Shown: one piece after another, positions 35,838-47,600 of the stretch
Layout: the number at the start of each line of letters is the position of its first letter
Position numbering within the stretch: the first letter of the stretch is position 1
Source: Plumapathes pennacea
Lineage: Eukaryota > Cnidaria > Anthozoa > Antipatharia > Myriopathidae
Assembly: GCA_964036295.1 (NCBI GenBank)
Contig: OZ038463.1
Location: 31,049,069 to 31,113,068 of the forward strand
Length of the DNA stretch: 64,000 nt
Reading direction: 5' to 3'
Translations under genes and position numbers: made by a program
Notes under the pieces: generated by a model
What the model was told of the DNA's origin: nothing
Database searches by the model: none
The model's input: only the letters and a program-made list of their open reading frames with translations

Positions 35838-37094
35838 TATTTCTTTTCGGAAGTCGTAAACAGGAATTCAATTTGACTCCGCACGGCTGCCAGAGAGTGA
35901 ATACTATTCAGGAAGCGATTAAACATGCTAATAACTTTGTTGCGTCACTACAGTGACGTGGCCAGGCGCCCCAAAGGCGCTAGAAATCGAGGCGCACACA
36001 ATACCAGTTTTAATACCAGTGGGCTTTGTTACATAGATTGATGGCAATGATAACGCGTGTAGGCTGAACAATAATTACGCACGACCCCACCAGCTATGCT
36101 CTATTGTATATCATGTATAAATAAAGCATTCATTGTTCATTCATTCGATGCTACAGAGAAGTGGGCAAACAAAGAAAGTGCATCTTGCAGGGAGATAGGC
36201 ATCATGCGGAGGCTTGACAAACCACTAAACTAATGTAGGAGTTATACTTAGTAAACATGTTGTGTAGGAGGAGTAAGAAAACACCATATTGCACTAGAAA
36301 TTAGATGTTTGAAAAACCGGTAGTCATTTCGTACGATCTGTAGGCTCTGACAGGGTATTGAGTTTGAACCGTTGCTCTGGAATAGAGTAGAAGATTTTGA
36401 TATTTGATGTAAAAGAGGGTCAAAAACTGTCAAAAGTCGCAAAATTTGGTCTGAAAAACGACGTCTTTTCTTTACTTTATTGACCTCCAGTACCAGGTAG
36501 AAAAGCGCGTCGCACGTTGATTAATAATGTTTGTCATGTCATGTATTACCGCTCAAATTGCCATTTTTATTCGGAATAAAGCAGCTTGCATATATAGTGA
36601 AGGTTGTAGAGACTGGTCATAATTTAGAACTCTTACTTTTCTGTCTTCTGTCCAAACCCTTAACGATGATGATGGAAATAATGAACAGGAACGATCCCAT
36701 ACTTTCATTTACTTGGGGAGGAATCATAAAGTTCTTGGCTTATTGTTAAAATTAAGTATGAGTCTACTGCTTCCACGAAGCTCTGGGCATTATAATTATG
36801 CTAGCATGTGTATAATAAACAAATATAGGACATATGGTGTAACTGATCCGTGCGGTATAACTGAGCTTTAATTGATGTGACGAGTCACTAACCCGCCGCT
36901 TTCTTTTCTTCGGCATAATAAAACAGCTTGCTTGTAAAGTAAAGATTAGAGATAATGTGCATAATTTAACACTTACACGTTTTTGTCTTTTAATTCGTTA
37001 TGTTTAGTAAGAAGATGAACCATCGTGGTTTTCGTCGCGTACGGCCGTGTATTACTAAATTACGCCACTGATCTTAGCACTCCAGCTATGTTGC

Positions 37095-37540
37095 ATATGA
37101 TGACCCATCAAATATTTCCTCCCGCGCGTGATTGGTAGAATCGTGACACGTGACCGAATAACGTCCGCTTGTGAGCGGACGTTATCAGCGAATAACCCCC
37201 GCCTGGCGAACTAACGCTGTTTATTGACAATATCCGAGCACAGGTTTAGACATTTAAGCACAAAAATCATTACAAGACGACTACTGAGGAGGACAGTTTC
37301 CGCGCCGTTATTTGCGCTGCGAGAGGAAATATTTGAAGGATAATAAAGACAACAAACTACTTTTGGCTTCGGAAATATGCACAAATAATTGTCCTTGGAC
37401 AATTCAATCGGAACAGATAATATCCTCGGACAATTAAGTAGTTTATTGTTTATATATGCTCGATTCATTGTTGTTTTTTTTTTAAACTGCCCTGTGTTAA
37501 TGTTCAAATGCTTACTTGTTTTAGCATGAGCCGGAAACTA
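37095..37540. other. About 440 bases present in unit A only
   Basis: Unit B joins the two flanks directly near 53500-53515. The segment contains a strong hairpin at about 37157-37182 (AACGTCCGCT, loop TGTG, AGCGGACGTT). No target duplication or coding signal was found, so insertion or deletion is undecided. Confidence 0.5.
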
Positions 37541-38216
37541 GAGCGAAGTATTATTTTCGTTTGGCGATTCTCAACTCTGCAGAGTTTCTAAAATATTTTT
37601 CATTTATGCTTTCTGGTTGAAAATTAACTCGGTACCTATAGTATTCTTGTATGTGGATATGGTAATATATTATTCCTTGAACAAAGAGAAAGAAGAACAG
37701 ATGGCAGCTAAACGTTCATATCTTTTATAGTAACGTTGAATAACTGTAATTGTAAATTAAAGACAGTACTTATCTTTTGCAGACATATATTTTCCCAACA
37801 GCAGTGTGACACAGGAATTATGTTTAGTGCTCTTTTCGTGATCAGCTAACTGAAACCCCGCATTTAATTTATATTAATGTTGGTTATACGACCTAACCTT
37901 ATGTCGCTCAGATACCAACCCCGGCGACGAATTCTATTCAGCAAGATAAGAAATTGTAAGTCCAAGTGTGATCCACAGTCTTATCGGCTAAAATAATTTC
38001 TTTCATCCATTCCTTCTGTGCAATGTGCGATTTTCCTCTAATCATATGCAAATTGTTTAGTGGTTTATTTCTTTGTGGAGAAGCCATCTGTTTCATTGGC
38101 GAAAAGCGAGGAAGCTCGATGCAGGGAAATAGAGCGAACAGCACGATCGTGCTTACTTGAGAAGTCAAGCTCGCACCCGAATGACAAAGAAAACAAGCAG
38201 AATATTTATAATAGTA

Positions 38217-38222
38217 TTTATT
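38217..38222 (-). promoter_or_regulatory. Polyadenylation signal, peptide gene A
   Basis: AATAAA on the minus strand begins only a few bases past the stop codon at 38228. The same arrangement is conserved in unit B (about 54201-54206). Confidence 0.55.
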
Positions 38223-38227
38223 ACTTG

Positions 38228-38542
38228 TTACATTTTCATCACGATGTAGTTCCCAGGGACAGGTATGGTACCTTTAAAAACACATTCGCCCTGAACTTCC
38301 TCACAGTAGTTTATCTTTTTGCATTCACATGTACTACGTTGTAGGCCATTTAATGTGCCAGCCGCGGTTTGTACGCATATATTTTTGATTGTACATTTAT
38401 CTGGGACAATGGCAATAGGCCCCCTTTTTACGGAGTCTTGGTGCTTCACAGTGGGCATGTCTTCTTCAGCCAGTTTGCCATGGTCTTCCGATTGAATGAC
38501 CCTAAACAGGCGTTGGTTAGGGTAAGCTGAAGCAGCAGCGAT
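38228..38542 (-). CDS. Peptide gene A, exon 2
   Basis: Carries the end of the signal peptide, the propeptide (starting YPNQRLFRVIQ, ending DSVKR) and the mature cysteine-rich part. The acceptor is preceded by a pyrimidine-rich TTCTTCGTCGGTGCTC. Confidence 0.75.
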   Translation of the reverse strand: MAAASAYPNQRLFRVIQSEDHGKLAEEDMPTVKHQDSVKRGPIAIVPDKCTIKNICVQTAAGTLNGLQRSTCECKKINYCEEVQGECVFKGTIPVPGNYIVMKM

Positions 38543-38969
38543 CTTTATAGAGCACCGACGAAGAACATTAGTACCATGAATTTCACATTAGGATGTAATG
38601 GACAATGCAAGATATCGGAAATGTTGATAAATTTTAAAATTATATCCTATTTCTTGTCAGACTACGTATTTAAGAGAATACCAAAGTAGCACCTATGACG
38701 TCTCACGCTTTAGAGTTGTAAAATTATCTGTTAAACTTAGGTGTCAATTTGCTGATTGAAGATAAACACCGTCAAACTATTGATAAATTGGGCATTAACG
38801 TCCTTTTGACGTGAAAATAGATTCGTGGACAATCCTGCTTATATTTGGTAAAGTTTTCAGTTTATGCCGACTATTGGTATATGAAACTTTCAAGGAACTC
38901 AGTTCGGATGAAACAAAGAAAAAGACTACATACCAGAAATGTCAAAAACAGAATTGTCTTCAGCTTCAT
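38228..38969 (-). CDS. Secreted cysteine-rich peptide precursor, copy A (2 exons)
   Basis: Exon 1 (38934-38969) encodes MKLKTILFLTFL and ends at a GTATGT donor in phase 0. Exon 2 (38228-38542) enters after a CTATAAAG acceptor in phase 0 and runs 104 codons to TAA. Together they give an 18-residue signal peptide ending IAAASA and a propeptide of about 34 residues closed by a Lys-Arg site. A mature part of 64 residues follows, with six cysteines spaced C-x5-C-x15-C-x1-C-x5-C-x6-C. This is the layout of secreted host-defence, toxin-like or signalling peptides. I do not recognise the family, and the spacing differs from the eight-cysteine coral SCRiPs. It lies about 2 kb downstream of the SEFIR receptor on the same strand. 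Confidence 0.7.
38934..38969 (-). CDS. Peptide gene A, exon 1
   Basis: Twelve codons from ATG to a GTATGT donor. Identical at the protein level to the exon in unit B (54917-54952). Confidence 0.7.
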
Positions 38970-39020
38970 GGTCTTCCTTTACCGAGTGGATGTAGCGCGG
39001 CTCGATGAAGCTGTCGCACG

Positions 39021-39028
39021 TTATAAAG
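39021..39028 (-). promoter_or_regulatory. TATA-like box, peptide gene A
   Basis: CTTTATAA on the minus strand about 52-60 bases upstream of the start codon, conserved at the same spacing in unit B (about 55008). It would give a short leader. Confidence 0.4.
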
Positions 39029-39910
39029 GCACACAAAGTACCGCCCACAAACAGACAGACGCCATTAATTATCGAGGGTAAATCCCATCAATGCCTAACG
39101 TCACTGGTATCAACCATCACTACTATCACCATTTTACTGTAGCTTCATACGTGGGCAGCAAGAGTGGTGTCGTTGTAACGACAGTTGCAGGAGACTTCAT
39201 TTAAGACCTTTTACGCGCAGGCGGTAAACAAACTGGAGTGTTATTAGTGGTTTGCATGTGACGGCATCAAACATTATCTCGGAGGTTATGCATTCTGCAA
39301 AACCAATACGTTTGTATTTTCTAGAATACCATAGTTAAGCCTCCATGCAAAGTTTTGGAAAGATACGAAATTTCTATCAAGAATTATAGATTCGTGACTA
39401 GAAGGCCGTGTGCCACGCTTTCCGCCGCGGAAATAATGTTTGTGTGTGTTAATTCTGGAATCATTTAAAGAGTGGGTGGAAAATAATTCCAAGCAATACA
39501 GAATCAAATTAAGGTCCAAATCAACTTTAGTTCGTGCCGCATAAGAAAGGTCGCCATGTTGGTTTACTGAAGCTGTACACCAACAATGGCGGCTCCATAC
39601 AAAGTCCCAATAAATTTCGTCGAAAATTAGGTCTCCATAAACGCACAGCAAAGTGCGAAATTTCTCTATAATTTTGACTAGTGATGTATTTTCAATATAT
39701 CCATCGATTCGAGACATCAAACTATGTTTGGGATCAATAATTTAGAGGATACTTTTCCGATGCCGATCGTGCAAACCACCAATTGAATGACATGTACGTC
39801 ATGTGTCTACTAAGCAGGTGTTCATTGAAATGTATTAGTGAAAGGTCTAAGAAAAGGATTTTCTTCTCGCCACACAGGTGCACTATAATAGTGACATCAT
39901 TTTATCATTG

Positions 39911-40050
39911 CAATCAACTCTCTTTAAGGCGGACACCCTCAAGACTACACTTAGAGAGAGTTCATTTACGGAGAAACAATTGAAAATCGGCAAGGACCAA
40001 ACTCTGTATGCTGTCCGCTTTAAAGAGGTGTCCGCTTAGAGAGAGTTGAC
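39911..40050. mobile_element. MITE with CAGTCAACTCTCTTTAAG termini, unit A
   Basis: Termini CAATCAACTCTCTTTAAGG and GAGAGAGTTGAC are inverted, with GCGGACA/TGTCCGC just inside. The same element is in unit B at 55906-56055, so it predates the duplication. Confidence 0.65.
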
Positions 40051-40932
40051 TTTATTCCAATTTCCGTCCTGAACCGATCCTCCCTCATGCAGCGAAATCT
40101 TTTGGGAACGTCAAATGTATCAATCTGGAAAAATTGGGGAGCTGCAAATTAAGGTGACAGTCGACTTAAGAGAAGAACCAAGCTCGACTTTAAACCAAAT
40201 GACAGTGTATTTTCTCCAAAAAAGAAATAAAGTTGAATTTGTTTGGAGGTGGATGCTTGTATTTGCATGAAAATTTATATTTTCAGGATGAGTTTTCTTG
40301 TGTTTTTAAAGTAGTTGTTTATTTGCTCTTCGGACAACTTTCGGCGACTATTTATTTTATGGTTTCTTACATCTTACTGTCCACCATCTTGCTTTACACA
40401 CGTCTGACGTATCGCACCACGTGACCGATAAACCGCGCGTTTCAAACGGCCGCCAAAATTATGAGGGAACAAAACCGTTATTTGGGTTGAAGTTTATTAG
40501 AACCAGATTCGTTTATATTTCTTTCGGAAAGTGATTGTGATTGTGTTTATGCTAAAGGACGCATTGAAAGTACAAAATCTAACATAAACATTTGGTGACT
40601 GTTGCCATTTTATTAAGGTAATCTGATATCATAGTCGGCCTTTAACGTTAAAGTTAAACGAACTTGGAATTGAGAGCCTGATGTAAAATCCTATTGTTCT
40701 GGCCTCCGACATGGCCGACATTCCCACGATATGAAATAAGTGTCTTTTGTAGTTTTTGCAATTTAAGCGTAATTTTGGTAAAAAATATCAGTGACAATAT
40801 TACGGTGACTGTTTAGGCTAGCGTTTCGAACCTAAGGGGCGAAAGTTATAGGAAAGCTGTCATTAATCTTATACATCATGGGGAAGCAACTTAAAGATAA
40901 AAGTTTGTTTATGTTTCTGTTGTGCATTCACC

Positions 40933-41438
40933 TTAAACTTCTACGAAAACTTCTATTGGGGCAATCTCTGAAATGTCATTTAAACGCATGACTATTTTAT
41001 CACGATCTTGTGGCCAGCGGTATGTCACAACCGCCCATGGAGGCAAGTTCTGGGTATCCATTTTATCATCCAGCAACACACAAACGATCTTGGTGGCTGA
41101 CCGTGTGTTGCAATACATATATTGAAGAAGCTGCATCTCGTACCAAACTCGTTGCTCCTCATCTGTCAATCTTTGAGACGCGTCATCGTCATGAGTGTAC
41201 ATGGCGTTGTAACCAGGACTCAGGAACACCAGCACTTTGTCGGCTTTCTGGATCTGGCTACCAGCCCACCTCACATGCCCTTTGGAACAAATTTCTGGGG
41301 TTGCCATCTTGTCCATAATCATAGGATAACCCGCATGCTCTCTGAACCAGTTTACGATTGAAGCAATTTCGTCGATGTAATCTTCATTCTCTGGAAAATA
41401 GGACACCATGAAGGAACGTTCCTCGCACTTTGGAGCGG
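40933..41438 (-). CDS. Receptor A: SEFIR exon and stop
   Basis: An ATTACAG acceptor (phase 1) opens 168 codons to a TAA stop. The domain runs from about residue 7 (CEERSFMVSYFPENEDYI) through FREHAGYPMIMDKMA, SQIQKADKVLVFLSPGY and ATKIVCVLLDD. These correspond to the box-1-like start, the Asp-containing strand and the later strands of SEFIR/TIR folds. Copy B differs at only a few residues, a sign of constraint. Confidence 0.85.
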
Positions 41439-41620
41439 CTGTAATATAAACATGAATTGTGTTAATTTAGTGCGCTGTTCTAGAATAATAATAGCCGCAT
41501 ACTCATTCGTTTGGGAGCTGTACCTATTCCGGAATTTTTCAATTACTATTCTGTCAGTTTTTTTTCCTCCTGCAAGCGACCAGCTCTCTTAAAAGCGACC
41601 ACTTATCAAATGAACTGTAT

Positions 41621-41655
<35 letters not shown>

Positions 41656-44600
41656 ATCATACACATACCCAACCATCTTAAGAATAATCTTAAAATAGCA
41701 GTCTTACTTATCGCTGGATCTTGAATGAGATTTTTCCTCCAATTGTTTGCCACGTTGGGATCTGTGAAGAAAGTGCATAACGCAAATGAGTTCATCTGTG
41801 ACTACATATCGCTTAGTACTTAAATCGACTGCTCTTTACCTGCGCGCTCTACCAGACAAAGGAGAGGGGACAGTGGGTAGGAAATGGCGCGCGTCTGGAA
41901 CATAACTGTAAGTTCTGGGTTGGAGATAGGGTGGAAGTGAAGGTGGGGTGGGGGTGAGGACAAAGTGTCAATGATTAATGTTGTATTTTACCTTCGTGTG
42001 TGCCACTGGATTTGCGGCGTCTTTTCAGATATACATAGACTGTCAGTATCAGTGAGATAACTGTCAGACCTACTCCCAGAGTCATCACTACTGTGGTAAA
42101 TACTAAAAAATAATGCAGAAAAAGTTAGCTTACCAGTCAACTGTGATAGTAGATTAGATTTGACTTGATTCCGAGAAGTAGGATTCTTTTTTAAACTAAT
42201 TGCGCCTGTTGTTATGCTGTTTTTAACTAACATCCGCGGCATATTGCTGAATCAAACTCTAAATGCGGGGTTACTAAGTGTTTCATTAGATTAGTGTCAT
42301 GTGTTGGGAAATTTCCCGGGGAGATGGACTCACACTTAAAATTACGGGAACGCTTGTCGGGAATTTTCGTTTTGACCCCTGAGAGGTACTAAAACGGGCG
42401 TGGTTCGAGCTTATTTTGACTCATAAAAAGTATCAATAAAGCATACCAACAATTTACGGTTGCGATGCCTTTAAGCGCTTTGCCCCTTGCTGCTTTCAGA
42501 AGTTTATTTGACTGACACCCGGAAAAATTTAATTGATTATTTGCTGTGTGTAGCTGTACCTGTTGACGTTGTTGGTGTTGTTGATTTTTGCTCTTGAGTA
42601 AAGAAAGTGCTGCTCATATTTTTATCTGCGAAAGGAAGCATACTATAATATTAAACAGAAATTAATGCAATTGTTTAAGTTTTACTTTATTACTGCAAAG
42701 CTCACTCTCACTTTAATTCTCGGTCCGCAGTTCATACTGAATTAATTATACAGCTATTGCACTACTACGACTAATATACAATTAGATTATGAGCTTGAAA
42801 TTTCCATAAGGTGATAGTTGATAAGGGCGAAGCCTACAATCTTGGACAAAAGTGTTGACACATTCTCCCCTCCCCCCATTCAATGTTGATAAATCAATTA
42901 TTTAGCAACGATTTTCCGTCAAAGTCTTACCGGAACTCTTCCAAATTCAAGCTACAACATTGATACGGGGAGGGGGGGGGGGGGGGGGGGGGGGGGGGTT
43001 ATTAAAAGCAGTTTTCTTTGGAACTGGTGACTCACAGCATGGTAGTTTTGACAAAAGTACGACATTTAAAGCATGTGTCAACACATTTTGTCCGGGATTG
43101 TAGTTTTCATTTATATAAACACACACACACACAAAATCTCTGTTGTTACGCTCTTTTCCAGAAGACCTTAACTAATGTCCGGGGCATATTGCTGAATCAA
43201 ACTCAAAATGCGGGGTTACTAAGTGCTTCATTCAGATTAGTGTCATGTGTTGGGAAATTTGTGGAGTTTAATTGATTATTTGCTGTTTTTAGCTGTTACC
43301 TATTGACGTTATTGATGTTGTTGGTATTTGCACTTCAGTAGTTGTTTGAGCTGCGAAAAGAAACATAGTATATTATTAAACGGAAATTAATGCAACTGCT
43401 TAAATTACTTCATTACTGCAAAGCTCACTCTCACTGGAGCTCTCGATCAAGAACATCCAAATCTGATGAAAAGTGGTTATTGAGGGGGCTGATACTTTAA
43501 GATTCATGTGAAATTGCAGTAATTTATTGTTAGGAATAAGTTCCCGCGCATGCTGTTTAGTGCACTGGAGCTACTGTGGTGTTGTACCTGTTGTTGTTGT
43601 TGTTGTTGTTGTTGACGATTTTTCTGTTAGAGGACGCGGCGTACTGCTTACGTTTTGACCTGAGGAAGCACATAAACCATTATATTATATCATTAAATGG
43701 AACTTGTTGTGATATCAGTGTATATATGTCGTGCTACCAAGAACATCCACATAATTAATGTTCACAGGTACTAACATTTAAAGGACCCAAAAGGGAATAT
43801 AAAGCGCACAGCAGTTATGCAAAGCCACAGCCCGGTATTAAAGGTTTGAATAGTTGATGAAATTGAAAAACTAAGAAAATTACTGCAGTGACTGCGATTC
43901 TTGCCGCTAGGAAACACCAGGGGCAACAATATCTGATTAATCTCGTTTAGTTGGTCTGTACGGGAAAAATATCGGTCCTAAAGGTCTTGGTAGACCCCGC
44001 AGCGGCGAACCTAATTATCCACATCTTTTACGTGTTCTTTCAAACCATTCCCCGCGTGGTTCTATAAAAGATGATGCATTTATGATGATGATGCATTCAT
44101 ATAACGCAAATTCTAAGTGTATATATACAAATGCGCTTTCCAGTGATCTCTTAATTAATGATATGGTAATGGAGGACAGTTCACAGCACCGGGGAAATTC
44201 CCCTGCCCTTTTCAGCCTTCCCTAACCCTCATATTGGGTTAGTGAAGTTGAGAGACTAGGTAAACGGCTTAATGTCCCCACCCAAGGACGGAGACTCAGA
44301 GAGGAACACATTCCTTCCCACTTACGGCGCCGTGGTCAGATCCCAAAACCGGGAATCAAACCCGGGCCGCATTGGTGAAAGGCCGGCGTGCTAACCGCTC
44401 GGCCGCCTGAAGATCCACTAAAACATAGGAAGCCGATGCGTGATTTGTGTTCACGGATTATGTGATAAGGTGGATAGTACGCGCAGTCTGATTGGTAAAC
44501 GTGCGTGCATTATAACTCAACATACGCATGCGCGTGTCAATTTGACGTCAGCTTGCTTAAAATTCGTTTTTTTCTTTGTTGTTTTTTGTTTTACAAAGTT

Positions 44601-47600
44601 TCGTTTGCCTTATCTTATAAAAGCAATAAAGCACTTTTTAGCGGACGTATATTTGGTTATAGATGCGCTTGGGAATTTGAACGGACACTCGAGAAGTTTG
44701 GAGAAGCACTCGGCGGCCTCGTGCTTCTTCTAACTTCTCTGGTGATCGTTCAAATTCCCGCGTGCACGCTGACGCGTTATTGAGTTATAGATGCTTGCTT
44801 TATTTCTTTAATAGAGCACGTGTCAGCACGAGAGAAGTAATATGGAGAAGCACGACACTCGTGTTCTGTCAAATTCTCAAGTGCTTCTATAACTCAATAT
44901 ATAGCACGTTGACAAAGTGTTTTATTTCTTTTATCCCCGAGCGAAGCGAGGGTAATAATCACGACGCTAATGCAGTAGTAACGCCTTATTTGGAGACTCC
45001 AAGCGGGTCACCATCTCGCAATGAGTTTGTTCGTGTGTCAGTCTGTCAGTCTGGCGTACGACCTCGTCCCCAGGGCCATCCGCGTTAAGCAACGACAAAG
45101 GATCGATCACGTGTCCCGCTGTAGTTTACTGATACTGAATGAGATTGAACGATCGAAGCAACAAATATCGTATAAACTGCGTTCACGAATTTGAAAACTG
45201 AAAAACTTGAAACACAAAAGTCTCGTGAAACTCGTCGTCAAAAGAGAAGGGAGCAAGCATCGTGAAACAATCGAACAGCACCAAATCCGTCTCGACAAAA
45301 GACGACAATCCTATTATGACCAAAAGCATCATGAACAGAAGCGTGCTTAAGAAACGACTCCGCAAAGGAAACAGCGCATGAATAGCGGCATGAACACAAA
45401 CGGGCCGAAGAAAAGGCTTCTCAAAGAGAAGAGCGATTGAAAGCGAATCGGGAACTTCAGCAGCAAAGGCGGGCCGAAGAAATGACTCCGCAAAGACAAC
45501 AGCGCATGAATGCCGATCAAAAGCGGCATAAACACAAACGGGCCGAAGAAAAGACTCCTCAAAGAGAACAGCGATTGAAAGCGAATCGGGAACTTCAGCA
45601 TGCCAGCAAAGGCGAGCCGAAAAAACGACTCCGCAAAGAAAACACCGCATGAATGACGATCGAAAGCGACATGAACAGAAGCGGGTAACGCAGACAACTC
45701 CGCAAAGCGAACAGCGCTTGAGAGCAAATCGGGAGCTTCAGCAAACAACAAAGGTTAGTCAGTGGAAATCGAACAATCACCGTGACAAATATATTCTACC
45801 CGTATCTTGTAACCCGATCGCTTCAAGAATGTATTAAAATCTGTATGCTGATCATTTTCCCTCGAAGTATTGTTTTATTGCGCTTCTGTCGCCAGTTTCG
45901 GCTACCGTATTCGCTCAGAGCAATCCCAACTTGGAGTCTTAAATGATTTAGTCAGATGTCTTTTTTTTCAAGACTAAAACTGTAACAAATGCTGTAATCT
46001 GACACGCGGTGATTGCAGCGAGAATCTTTCACAAGCACTTTGAAGTATGACTAGGTCTGAAGCCCATGTATAATTTGAAGTAAACCGTGCGAGTTTTGCT
46101 TTGATTCTGGGAGAAATTATGCTGTTTTTAGCGGGTTCACATACAAAACAATTCGAGCTCATTAAATATGCATGCATTAGTCTGGTGCATGAGTAAAAAA
46201 AAATCGCACAGGAAGCCTATTTAATTCTACTGCTTGTGAATTTAAAACTGGAAAATCAGTATTCTATTTTTACCGTACTACGGCGGCCGACCAACTTCAA
46301 ATTTTGAGAACGTGCCTGGCAGACTGTGTGAATTAATTTGACGTGCCAACCGTGGGAAATACGTAGAGCGTCACGCAAAAATCGACTCTTTTTCAACGCA
46401 AAAGTATAACACACACCATTCTTTTTCTCCTTCCTTTGCGTGTAGCACTTTACTTCGAAGAAAAGATTGAGTCAACATTTCGGTAAAACATTAAGGCTGC
46501 TCTTGTTGAGCAGTACCAAAGTAAAATCAATGGCAGAGCGAGGGGGTAACTGCGATTATCGTATTTCTAGTAAGATAAGACAAACGAAACTTTGCAAAAA
46601 AAAAAAAAAAAAAAACAAGAAAAAGAACCCGAGTTTGACGCAGGATGACGTCAAATATACGCGCGTGCTATGTTGAATTATAATGCACGCGAAATTCGTC
46701 AGCGTTCACCAATCGGATCGCGCGTATTATCCACTTTATCTTATAATTTATTTATTTAGTTGCTCGGGACCTGACGAGAGTAGGTCCGCAGAAGTTGAGC
46801 GTGAGTCCTGTTACGTGAAATAATAAGTTATCCCAAGACGGTATTCGTTATGTCCAATGCAGAAACGACATGGTATATAATATTTGATTGTTGTTTCAAC
46901 GAATAAATTTAAATTAAGGATTTTTAATTATGCTCAAATTGTATTAAATAAATCTTGCCATAGAAATCTTACACAAAATGAACTAGAAAATCAAAACACA
47001 AAAGCGTGTATTGCTACTCCCATTTTCTTCATAAGTATCTTACCTGAAACTGTGCAGGGGACTTGATCAATTTGATTTCCTATAGACCATGTAAATACAA
47101 CATGTACTTTAAAATACCGTCATACGACACCGCGGAAATAAGTTTTTCGGCCATGCAGTTACTTTGATTTTAAGTCAGCGGTTATTGCACAAAACCGTGG
47201 ATTCAGTTGCAGATTTTGAAGTTAAATGAAATGCTCGTAAAACTTCAAGAAAAATGAGGCTTGCACACGATGTGAAATTTTTACTCGAATTATGAGAAGT
47301 TAGATAGCCATGGCGACAAACGCTGACCAAAGGAAGTGACGTCATTAAAGTATTTCCGCGGTGTCCCGTCATGCAGTATAACGAAGTCTATACTGGAACA
47401 TGTCTTTTACATTTGGGCGTTCAAGGATAAGAGAGGAAGGGTGTAATTGGGGGGTTCGGAATGGATGTTGAAGGGGGCAGTGAGGGGAATGAGATACCTA
47501 AATCTCATCCGTGATAACTTGGCATGAACATCTGAGCCGGTTAAGCGAAACCGCCACCCGTCGTTTGCACGATGGAGAGGTATGATGTTACGTGTACGAC

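Larger units (their letters stand above)
44458..46746. mobile_element. Foldback element of unit A, split by a Helitron
   Basis: The outer arms carry TATGTGATAAGGTGGATAGT on the left and ACTATCC-like CCACTTTATCTTATAA on the right, with shared TTATAATGCACGCG and GACGTCA motifs. Without the Helitron it is about 650 bases, matching 60711-61345 in unit B. Internal smaller inverted repeats surround GAACACGAG/CTCGTGTTC. Confidence 0.65.

Noticed and set aside
41010-41361. Plus-strand frames opposite the SEFIR exon (also 57056-57314)
   Set aside because: Shadows of the conserved SEFIR coding exon.
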